Shown: positions 23,203 through 35,861 of the stretch, piece by piece
Layout of the letters: the number at the start of each line of letters is the position of its first letter
Position numbering within the stretch: position 1 is the stretch's first letter
Origin: Periplaneta americana
Lineage: Eukaryota > Arthropoda > Insecta > Blattodea > Blattidae
Direction: 5' to 3'
Assembly (NCBI RefSeq): GCF_040183065.1
Contig: NC_091125.1
Location: 129,177,121 to 129,241,120 of the forward strand
Length of the DNA: 64,000 nt
Translations under genes and position numbers: made by a program
Notes under the pieces: generated by a model
What the model was told of the DNA's origin: nothing
Seen by the model: the letters and a program-made list of their open reading frames with translations, nothing else
Database searches by the model: none

Positions 23203-23381
23203 AATTATTACAACAAAACGGTCGTTATTTCCTGGATCCCCCTCGTATATGCATTTCTGGATTCGCCCATACGTGCTACATGCCCTGCCCATCTCAAACG
23301 TCTGGATTTAATGTTCCTAATTATGTCAGGTCCTCAACCAGAGGATAAAAAGGAAACACATGATAATATAATGAATTATTA

Positions 23382-23435
<54 letters not shown>

Positions 23436-26400
23436 GCACAAGTATACTATCGGATCAGAAGAGAAATGAGGGACTGGAGCCAGTCAACGATAAATAAAAA
23501 AAATATAGAAGCAAATTGGATTCAACATGTTTTGAGGATGGGCACAAACAATACGTAGAATATTAACGGAGTATAGACTCAATCTTGCAGGTACAGCTTC
23601 TACCAAAGGTTTGATACTCATTCAAAATAGATGTTTCACTCCTGTCCTTAAACTTAAATCTCCTGATTTTTATAAAGGGACCAAATGCTTATGAAAAAAT
23701 GAAGTTTTTTTTTTACTGCAAACCCATGCTCTCCATTTTTCAAATTGTGAATTTATATAACAATTTTTGTGTTATGAAAACTTATTGGAAAATTACATTT
23801 TTGTAGGAAAAAAATTAATTACTCCAGAATGGTTGTACTTGTATCAATGAGTTTCGGGATAGAGTTAGATATTATCTCAAGTCATTATTCCACATTACAA
23901 TAATCTGTCACTTCACGTCCATACTCACTGAATTTCGACCCATTTTCATTTTTTTTTCAAGGAATAAATCTAACCTTTGCACACTTGTAACAAACCCCAC
24001 AAGTGTTTACCGAAAATGGGGGGAATAAGCTGATTGACCAGTGTTTACCAACTCCCAAAGTTATTATGTAAATGACAGTGGAGGTCCCTGATAAACGTTT
24101 AGCGAATTTCAAACTCAAGGGAATTTTAGAAACTGGAAATTTTTCCTTACTTACTTACTTACTTGCTTATTTACTTACTTACTTACTTACTTACTGGCTT
24201 TTAAGCAACCCGGAGGTTCATTGCCGCCCTCACATAAGCCCGCCATTGGTCCCTATCCTGAGCAAGATTAATCCATTCTCTATCATCATATCCCATCTCC
24301 CTCAGATCCATTTTAATATTATCTTCCCACCTACGTCTCGGCCTCCCTAAAGGTCTTTTTCCCTCCGGTCTCCCAACTAACACTCTATATGCATTTCTGG
24401 ATTCGCCCATACGTGCTACATGCCCTGCCCATCCCTCCCTGCTTAAGAAATTTTCCCTAAGTAAAAGAAAGAAATTATCTGGATTACAATGCGTGAATGA
24501 GCTGTCACATATTTTAAAAATAAAAAGTAATAATTTCACAAGAAAAATTTCATCCAAGTACACTGATTCTGGAGTAATTATTTTTTTTTCTACAAAAGAT
24601 GTAATTTTTCAATAAGTTTTCATAACAAAAAAATTGTTATATAATCCACAGTTGTCCTCTGACTGAGGTTCTGGCTGATATGTACATCTATTATCAGGCA
24701 GTAAATCTCACTTGATGATGTGTGTCAGAGGAAGAACTATTATTTGTATGCATCTGCAGTCTGACTAGTGTAATATCGTCGTTGTTCCGGCAATAACTCC
24801 TATGTGACATATTTATCGATTTTCAGATTTTTGCTCTATTAAATAACTTAAATAGTTATACAGCAAATAATAAAATCTCATATATGTAATTATATTTCTT
24901 TCTTTCGAAAATGTAAGAATTCACAATCTCCTATGCACTAATGCAATATAAGAATAAATCTGTTTTTTCTTCCTACTGAAAAACTTCATATTTTGCACAT
25001 AGGAGTTATTGCAGGAATAACGACGATATGTAGCTAGTCGGCGATGCATGCAATGGAGGGGGAAAGGAACTGGTCACTCTACCTCAATCTCCTGACCTAG
25101 TTGCCTCACAAGTGGTACCTTCTTGGTATCACTTGTGAGGTTCAGACCTGTCTTCGGACAGTTGACTCAACAACAACCACCACCCACGGTTTGAATGATA
25201 GAGAGGTTGCGTTTAAAGTAAAAATTTCATTCTTCACAGGCATTTGTTTCCTGTATAAAGATTAGGGGGTTTCACACAAGTACAAAGTCAGGTGTAAACA
25301 TCAATTTTTGAAGGGGTGTCCTTAAACTTTTGGTAGAAATTGTACACAGCAAGACCTTTTGAAAAGGCCATTGTATGAGGTCAAAACAGGCCTAACAATG
25401 CCAAAATTCGTGACGGATAATTATGATCATTACTGCTGTTTCATTTGCTTTCATGCTTACTGAAATATGCACTATCAATTACGTACATATAGGGAAACTT
25501 CCAAAATAATTATAGTAGTATGGAAGTTTTCTTAATATGTTAGTTGGGAAATGCGAAGAAAATAATATATCGCCGTTGTTTCTGCAATAACTCCTATGTG
25601 ACATATTTATCGATTTTCAGATTTTTGCTCTATTAAATAACTTAAATAGTGATACAGCAAATAATAAAATCTCCTATATGTAATTATATATCTTTGTTTC
25701 GAAAATGTAAGTATTCACAGTCTCCTATGTACGGCTGCCATAGGATGAATAAATGTGTTTTTCCTTCCTCCTGAAAGATTTTATATTTTGCACATAGGAG
25801 TTATTGCAGGAACAACGACGATATGTTTTGCGTTAATTGTAACGTCATGTAAGAAGTAATCCTTTCTATTTCCATTTTCTCGCTGCACACCAGCGGATCA
25901 TTTGCACCACATTACTGTCCAGTGACACACCGATTGAAAATGGCTGATTTAGAATTTTATAATAAACACATATTACACCCTTACCAATTTTTTCGTTTAT
26001 CTTAATGCCAGCCTTCGAAATGTTGCGAGTAACTAAATAATTCAGAAGCAATGGAAAGTGGACACGATATGTAACCGCACGCAAAAGACACCCAATGTAA
26101 TTAGCTAATATTCGAGCCCTTGGCAACTAAGAGGGATTGGCACTAGTGTTCAAGTGAATGGGGCATAGCACTAGAATTCCGAACCGGGCTGCGTTCTTAA
26201 ATGGCAGCCATTATAGTGATTTTAGAGAAAAATAGCTAATAGGATTGAATGCAGAAATACTCACCCATCGGTCTCTCGAAGGAGACGGCCACCATGGGGC
26301 TGAGATAATTGGGCGTGTTGTTGTACGGGAAGAAGTACCCGGGGAAGCCCTGCCACGGGATGTAGTGCACAGGACCGATGTGCTCCACGTCCATCGGCGT

Positions 26401-27266
26401 CTCCCCGCTGCAGCTCACCCAGATCGTTTTCATCTGCGAAGTAATTTATGAGTAATGGCAGTGAGTGTTTCAACCAGCCAACTACTTCTGACCAAAACTA
26501 AATTCTGTTTCTTACGGATATTTTAACTATTCCTGAAATGAACAAAATATTAATGGAATGAAGAAGATAAAGGAAAAAGGGAGATATTAATGGAATGAAG
26601 AAAATGAGGAAAGAAAACATATTTAATGAAACGAAGAAAGAAAGGAATATTAATGAAATGAAAATGAAGAATGGATAGAAGAAGAAAGAAAATAAGGAAA
26701 TGTTAGTGGAATGAAGAAAAAAAGAATAAAATATTAATGGAACGAAGTAAATGTAGAATTAATAGAAGAAAGGAAAGAAGAAAACGTTAATGAAATGAAG
26801 GAAATAAAGAACGGAAAGAAGAAAATATTAATGGAATGAAAAAATAATGAAAAGAGGTTAATGAAGAAAGAGTAGAAGAAGATATTAATGGAATGAAGAA
26901 AATAAATGAAGAAGGGAAGAGGAAAAAATAAAGGGAATATTAATGGAATGAAGGAAATGAAGAAAGAGGAGAATACGAAAAATAAATGAAAATATTAATG
27001 GAATTTAAAACAAAAATGAATGATTAGAAGAAGAAACAAAAGAGCAAATATTAGTGGAATGAAGAAAATAACGAAAAGAAGAAAATGGTAAGAAAATGAA
27101 GAAAATGAAAAAAAAGAGAAAAGGAAAGTTAAGGAAGTTTCCTCTATCCTAGGTTTTGGCAAATTCGTTTGATATTCCTCTACTCTCGACCTTCTTCTTT
27201 ACTCCTCACTATAGTAATATTAGATCTGACCTTTTGCTTATTTAGTGGAATAAATAATCGTATTTA

Positions 27267-27322
<56 letters not shown>

Positions 27323-30300
27323 TATCATCTCTCCCTTTCAGGACAGAATTCCAGGTTCAAGTATCAACAAACCAAAATAAACGGTTTTATTGTGACTATT
27401 ACACTTTTACTACTTCATACTACTTTTGACCAATAAAACGGTAGGCTACGAAAGGGCGTGTTTCAATCAATCATGCCTGTTTATCGCTACAATTTTATCA
27501 CTTCCCTAGCATTTGTTTGTTTTTATCACTTCGCTAGAATTTGTTTATTTTTCTTGTTTGTGTTGGAAATAAGATTTGTCGATTAGTTCCTATTCTTTCT
27601 CTAGCATTTGTTTTTTTTATCACTGCCCTAGCATTTGTTTGCTTACCAACATTTCAAACTGAAAAATTCTTTATGGTAGGCCCTACTATAAAACATGATT
27701 TGCGATCGTCATTTGTTTCCCGCATAGAAAATGGCGGCTCCGTTCAATCGTTTTGGTAAAGCCAACTTTAGTGAAACACGATTTTAGTAAGTCTATTAAT
27801 ACCTATTTTATTGTATTAGAGTTCTTTATTTCTTCTAATTTTTATATATTTTCTTCTGTTTTTATCACATCCCTACCATTTCTTTCTTTGTTTGCCAACA
27901 TTTCAAACTGAAAATTCTTTACGGTACTATAAAACATGCTTTGCGATATAATTTTAGTAAGTCAGTTAATATTTTATTGTATTAGAGTACTTTATTTCTT
28001 CTAATCTTTATATATTTTCTTCTAATCGTGTAATAGTCAATTAAATCCCACTCGAGTTTTGATTTTCTCTAGCTAAATCAAAGCTTCTAGTGAGATTAAT
28101 GTTGATAATCCAGTTTTCTATGTCATAGGTACACAAAAATGTTGTTACTCAATAACCCAAGTGGAATTTTTCATCTTTGTCTGCCAGTAAAATATGTCTG
28201 AAGTATTAAATTCAGAAATCAAACGTGACTCACTCTTAGCTGAACTCTGATTAAAATAGAAATTATTGAAGAACTGGAAGTTTTTTTAAGGATTAATACT
28301 TTTACCTCCAGCACCCTTGCATGAGTAAAACATTAATGTAGGGAAACTGTGTAGATCACTAGCTGCCATAGATGTACCTCTTGGCACAGCTAAGGAGAAG
28401 GATCCACCAGATATGAACGTGTACAGCTATTGTTTTCGTGTAAAAGACTAAGGTGACACCCCCAATCCGCGTAACTGGCTTAATAAATGAAATATCAGTA
28501 CTCGTAAATGAAGTCGGCTCACGACTTCACATATCAGACATTCTTGCCGAGGTGACAGTGGATAAGTTATATTTTGTCAAAGTTTTTCAATTCCGCTAAT
28601 GTCATTCTGTCATTGATTCATCATCTTCTCGGGCGGAAAGGCTTCTGAAGTTTAAAATTCCGTGCCACAACTGTTAGGGAATCAGAAAACAGTGAACGTG
28701 TTTAAAATTACAGGTGAACTCATTGTATATTACAAAAAGGAACTTCAGAAGCTTGTCCACGTGGTGTGTGCGTCACTATTTAGTCATCAGCAAGTATAAC
28801 TGAACTGGTATCAAAGTGGGCAGTCTCGTTGATTCATATGCCAGGAGGACCTATCAGCATTGTGCCATGCCACATGGAGTAACGTGGCGGCAAATAATTT
28901 TTTGTCAACAAAAATTTTATCTTTAAGCCCAAACAATAAAATTTCCTCTACCCTTTCCAGTCAGTGACCGATTGCGGAAGAATCTGCTTAGGTTAAAAGT
29001 GATGCTTGTCAATGTAAAGAAAACAGAGCGATCCACATAAAGGTTTACAATTTGAGTTTATAATTTTCATCTGGAAGCTAGCATAAACTTTAAATTGAGT
29101 TCAATGATCTCAGTGGCTCTGGAAGAATCTGTATCCCAACCATCCATTGTTGACTATAATGGCTATTATTGGCTATTAATAATATAGTTCGCAGTTTCTA
29201 GTTTTTACAGTCATAACACGAAAAGGCAGCTCTCAATTCGGCAGCGTGTTTTTATTGTGAAAACGTATTGGAAGACAAATTCCTTGATTCAAACACAACG
29301 GGCATTTCGAAAAGAATTCGGTGTGCGCAATGTTCCAACCAGGCCAATAATTTTATTGTTGGCAAGAAACCTGGTTTTCTCCTCAGCGAGCGTGGAAAAC
29401 ACAGACCTGCAATGAGTGAAGATTATGTTGATGACGTTCGAGAACGTTTAGTGAACTCACCAAAGAAATCATAAAGCGTATAGCCAGCTTCTTCGGTGAT
29501 CGCCTAAACTAAAAAGAAATCTGTGTCCCCGCAGATCACCGGACTTCTTACGGCACCATCTTAAGGACAGAGTATACAATAATAGACCGTGGTCACTTTC
29601 TGAACTCCGTTAGGCCATTAGAAATGAAATCAGCAACATGACGAGGATACACTTCGAACAACATCACGGAATATGGTGCGAGGAGTACAGTTGTGTATTT
29701 CTCCTAATTTTTGGAACAAAAGTGCAGGTTGCGTATTTTATGAGAGGAAAAAATCAGACCTACAAAATGTATTAACAAGACCTACGCCATAATTTGAGCT
29801 GGTTACGACATTCGAGTAAACTTGAAAATCATCGATAGTACAGCGACCTTAATGTCTCCAATCGATACATATCGAACGAGTAGCAGTGCATAATTTATTA
29901 TAAAGTTCTAATTGTTTCCTTATACAGTGTGAATGTCCGATTATTAAGGAGTCCTCTGAAGTTAAATATTTAGGCATAATTTTCGACAATCATTTAAAAT
30001 GGAACCAACACATTAATTACCTTTGTAATGAATTATGTAAAATAATATATTATTTGGTTTTATTGAGGAATTACTTGTCAATAAGTTTATTACGCGCAAT
30101 ATACTTAACTTTATTCTATCGGTAATTATGTATGGAATTATAGGATGGGGTAGGTTACTTAAATCCAATTTTAATCCATTTTATTTATTATATAAGAAAA
30201 TAATTAAAATATGTCGTCATAATCCTATTGATTTTCCATCTCAAAAATTGTTTTTAGACTTTAATGTTCTTAAAATAGGACAAATTTATTATATTGTATT

Positions 30301-33300
30301 AATAAAATTCATATATTTAAATCGAAATAATTTTGAATTGTATTCTCATAGTTATGAAACAAAAGGTACGAATTATTTAAGATTGTTTGAACCAAAATGC
30401 AACACTGCTACAGTATTTAATCATAGTAGTAATTTAGGTCCAAGAATATACAACAAATTTATATTTAAAAATCCTACTCTTGTCAATTGTAATAGTTCTA
30501 GTATTAAATTAAAAAAGTTATGTATGGATTTTATAAAAATTGAAAGATTGTAAATTTAAATTTATATATTCTCATTGCGTAGTAGATATAAGACAAATAA
30601 TTGTATTATATACTTCTTAATTTCAATTCAGGAATCCGCCCCTGAGCACGAGTTGTACTGTTTCAGGGGCGAGCTAAAATTTTTTTCTGTTTATATTATA
30701 TTTTATGTTACAATTATTAGCAAAATAAATAAAATAAATATCTAGTGCCCAATTCTCTGAACCATACATCAGGACAGCCATCACTTTACAGAATTTGAGT
30801 TGTGTGTCGATTCGGGTTTTCTTTCCCAGAGTTCTGTGTATTGTACCGGACATAAGTTGAAATTTGTACAATTTATTTGTAAGATCACTCTTCCTGTCAT
30901 GTGATACATCATACCCATGGTAATTAAAATGATACACTTCTTAAATTCCGGTAGTTCATTATTTACAATTACTTTTTATCTGGCCGGAAGAACTAATCAT
31001 GATAGTGCATCTTAAAAAGAATATCGTGACAAATTAATTCAATGTTGTTTTAAAAATTGAAATTGAACGTAAGAAGTGCTTCCAAAATTACGATTTTGTG
31101 TCACATAAGACATTTGTTGAAAATGGGGAAACGGAATGCGCACATTATACGGGGATTTTTTTCTTTATTTTACTAGGAAAAATTCGGGTGCGTACATTAT
31201 GCGGTAACGTCAATTATTCACGTACTTTCTATAATATGCAGTTCTAATTGAGAGTTGATCCCCAGACACATAGGTCAAAACAGTTATATTTTTAATGCTA
31301 ATTTTTTTCTCTAAGATTAAAGATTCTTGATTGTGAGCATATAAAAAACAGTAAGTAGAATCATATTTGATTAATAAGCTTAAATTACTCCAGGTTTAGT
31401 GTAAGAGTAGGCTATATCTAACGATGTCTCCCAGCAAATTACCTAATTTAAAAACAAAAAAATTGTAATAGAAGATTGAATTTGTGTATTTTCTCTGAAA
31501 CTTTCCAAATATTTGTAGGCAGTCTTTTACACTAGATTGCCGGAAATTGGTTTATAGCGCAACATTGGCAGTGATAAAAGTGTGAAATATTCGTTCAGTG
31601 GCTGGTGGATACTCTACATTGACCCTTATTCCTTTCTCTAATGATAAGAGTAAAAATAGGAATAGTACTTATTAAGTAAAACAGCATTAACATTTAAGGA
31701 AAAAACAATTTTTTTTCTGGGAAAAGTATTCATTTGGGACTATTATGGTACTTAGAATTTTTGTTGTACCGGTACTTTATCCAAGGAGTAAGCTCTTAAA
31801 ATCTGTACAGTTATATTACTTCACCCCGTATAAAATATTTGATTTACAATTATTTACGAAATTGTCAAAATATGTAGATCTGATTAATCTGTAAATAAAT
31901 AAAGTGATATAGGAAATAAAAATAAATACATAAAATAAAACGTTACTTATTTTAAACTGCTCCTATAACTTAGCTTTCCATAACGTATCAGAGAGGATTC
32001 TTTCATAATATAAGTAATTATGTTTTTGTGGTAGATGTATTCAAACTTATGTCTGGAATATTTTATTCAGTTTCAATGTCGCTTTTTGTAATTCGTAACT
32101 TTTATGAAATAACACTCCTGGTCGAGGATGTTCTCTCTTTCCTTCCAGCAAACGCTACAGCGTCATAAACAAAAAAAGCTATTTTCTTCGAACACAGATA
32201 AAGAGGTTATAGGAGATGACGTTACAGAATTCTGGCACGAGTCCAGGTTAGAAATTTTTCTCACATTAGAGTATATGCATTGGGATATCATGTCATTGGG
32301 TGATAGATACAGTATATGGAAAACAAAGCAATTATTATGTTGACTTACTTTGGTACAGTTAAGGCCATCAGGCTTAGAAGAAATTCGTTCGTTTTAATTT
32401 TCCTTCGAGATTTTTACTTCCATATCGTGTTTAAGTCTATTCAAAATTAGGCGGATTTTCGATATCCGAACCCCATCTAAAACAATTATGTCTCATTCCA
32501 CGCTTGTCTTGAAATTGGGAGGTCTGAAACGTTCTACCCCTGCCCAACTTCAAGATAAGCGTGGAATAGGACCTCTGCCATTCGTTGAATAGCAATTATA
32601 CTTTTCTCCTCCTTTGCCGGCAATGTTTACTTTTCCTATCAGACATTATCAGCGTATTCCGAATCTCACCGGTCCGGTGGCATCAATGACGTCACGTTGC
32701 AGCGAAATAAGGAACAAAACTGCTGGAAGGATCGATGGCCGTCATGGCGACTGTACAAGTTGTTGTCTGTGCTACGCTAGCAAAATTTTGCGAAATTTTC
32801 GTACTCCCATCTCGTTCAAAGAAAAGATAGCATAAATAATTTATTTCTTGAACCGGTAGTAATAACGGGTCCGTTGACATGTTTGCTCATAAGCCATTAA
32901 CATATTGTTTTTACGTTGTGCTCGTTACAAACAATACAGCAGAACTAAAGCAGAACACACCGCCATGACACAACAGTGCACGATGTCATTCGTCTGCTAA
33001 TTCCCGCCCTATACAAGAACCAATCAGATTCACTGATGGCGGCTGATGGAGACTGCCACCAACTCTGTAAGTTGATGGCACCGGTGCGACACCGGTGGAG
33101 CATCAATGACGTCATCGGTGGAATTCGGAACACCGTGATGCCATCGGATTGCTCACCGGTGAGATTCGGAATACGCTGTATGGGAAGCAGTAGAGGCGAG
33201 GGATAGACGTAATGTTCCCGCGCGGACACTGCTTACACCATCCCTTTATTTCCCCCTCCACAAGTATTCTGCCTGTCTGCGTATACGTACAGTAGGTGAA

Positions 33301-33731
33301 GGTTGGATGAACCTCCTACCATAGCTGTTCTAATCATGGGTGTGTGAAGTGGTGGAATATGATTGTAGTTATCGTTTTAATTTCAAATAAATATTGGAAC
33401 AAGAGTATTTTGTTGTTATGAATAACGGGAAAGCTCAATGCCTCATCTGTTCAGTTGAAATTTACTTAAAACGTTATATCTGACGGCACTTCGATCTTGT
33501 ATACAGAAAAATTTTAGTAGACATAAACTTACAGGTAAGAGTTTAATATAGGACTGTGGAAATACTTTATATTAAAATAATGCTTTACTTTTATGTAGTA
33601 ATAGTATTCAACCTAATACAGACTCGTCCTGGCCAAACAACGTAGGCGATCTAAACGATGAACTGTAAGTTATCGTAAAGCCATAGTGATAAAATACATG
33701 CCTATATTTTCTGAAATTTACATGAGGTTTC

Positions 33732-33800
<69 letters not shown>

Positions 33801-35180
33801 GCTATTAATACAGTATTAATATCTGTATTGATATGCTTTCTATTTGTTGTAGATATTTTAATCAGAAGTAGTTTCGTATAGAATATATTTTCCTAAATTA
33901 TCTGTGATGTCACATATCTCGTCCATGTGCTGAAGTTGCTTACCAGTGAACGATAGATCTTGTACTGCCTGGATATCACTAGCTTGAGTGTTTCAGGCAT
34001 ATCGGGAGGCAGTTCCGTTACGTTAGAGTAGAACTGGGGCGTCCAGTTTGCAATCTGTAAAAGGAAAGAGCAGGACCTTGTTAATGTAAGTTCTTATTAA
34101 TTCTGGGGAAACCTACTGTATGTCTTTCGTCGATTATAATTATATGTACGCATGATGTTTTTTTTTAATCGTAAAGAATCCTAAAACAACTTTTTTCAAG
34201 ACACAAAAATGCTTCTTCGAATTTATTTTACTATTATATAGTCTATATATGAAGAGTCCACTGCAAGAATGATTGATGTCATTTGGAATACATTTTGAAG
34301 AAGAAGCAATTGAAAGTTTGAAATGCTTAGCGCTCAAAGCTTAACTGTGATTTTCCGATTATTACTGGACAATGACTACCAGTGTTAATGCCATATAACT
34401 CTCTATGGACATTATATATGTCTTAAGCTATGCATTGGCAGTCTTGGTTCATTTTCGACAAGAAAGTGACATCCATCGTTCTTGCAGTGGACTCCTCATA
34501 TTTTTTCTTATTGTGCAAATTATATGAAATTGATAGTGATTGCTGATTACCCAGGCCAGAGCTCAGATTTCAAGCAAGACTGAATCCTTAATATTGAACA
34601 ACCAACATCTTCATTATATAGAATGGTTAGATCTGAGGTTTGTAGGATCACATCCAAATGATGATGATGCTGATATAAGTACTACAGCATTCGATAAGTA
34701 ATGGCAACAATGCTGTAAATCAGTGCTCCTAGCGGTGACCATTGAAATCTTGTAGTACGTAAGAGAACAACGATTGTTTAATAAATCTGCAATGTTGAAA
34801 GTCTCGAAGTAGCCATATTTTGTAAATACAATGGCTGTTTCTGATTTGTAGTAAACAATATAGCCCTAAAGGCACGAACAAAGGTGCTTTATAAAAATCA
34901 AAGTTGCAAGAGAAAAAATGCAATTCAGTGCCTTAGGGCATTACAAGAAGCCCATGGGAGAGAAGTCCTACCATACTGAACTACTGCAAGATGGGTGGAA
35001 GCGAGGTATCCAGAAATGCTGCTACAGATGGAGTTCGCTGTCTTCCAAGAATTTGGCAACTTATTCTTACATGGCAGGATACTATATATTTTGAAGTATG
35101 CAATGTCAAAAGTAACCAGAATAAATTGTGTGAAACAGTAACTGTGTTGCCATAACTTTTCGAATGACCTGGTATAAAAC

Positions 35181-35224
<44 letters not shown>

Positions 35225-35497
35225 GAATGAAATACAGATTAAGGTTGGGACAATAATTATTCCACACGCGGATGCATTGTGCTATGTTTGAAGTTGAATT
35301 GTGATATGTCTAGCATAATGCTAGTATATTCAACCTGAGATCCTTTAGTTAAAAGACGGGGTTATTTTACGTGCTGTAAATCTGGACTCGAGGCTTCCAG
35401 AGAATTTTTATAGCCCTTAAAATCCACCGTCCTCTGCAGATTTGAGCCCACGAATCAAGTACCCAATGATATCTAAAAAAACCATTAGACCACTACA

Positions 35498-35547
<50 letters not shown>

Positions 35548-35803
35548 GTTGGTTTTTTAACGACGCTGTATCAACTACGAGGTTATTTAACGTCGATGAG
35601 ATTGGTGATAGCGAGATGGTATTTGGCGAGATGGTATTTGGCCGAGAATTCGCCATAGATTATCTGGCATTCCTCTTACGGTTGGGGAAAACCTCAGAAA
35701 AAACCCAACCAGGTAATCAGCCCAAGCGGGAATCGAACCCGCGCCCGAGCGCAACTTCAGACCGGCAGGCAAGCGCCTTAACCGACTGAGCCACGCCGGT
35801 GGC

Positions 35804-35861
<58 letters not shown>

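Larger units (their letters stand above)
22335..23332 (-). mobile_element. LINE family A 3' end, split by a mariner
   Basis: Minus-strand GRPEGK-region sequence resumes on both sides of the mariner at 22536-23245. CTCAACCA is duplicated at 22327-22334 and 23333-23340. The 3' tail is short and degenerate. Confidence 0.8.

Noticed and set aside
26245-26473. Two other frames overlapping 26265-26433
   Set aside because: They are shadows of the real beta-subunit exon, which has the family motif and correct splice phase.
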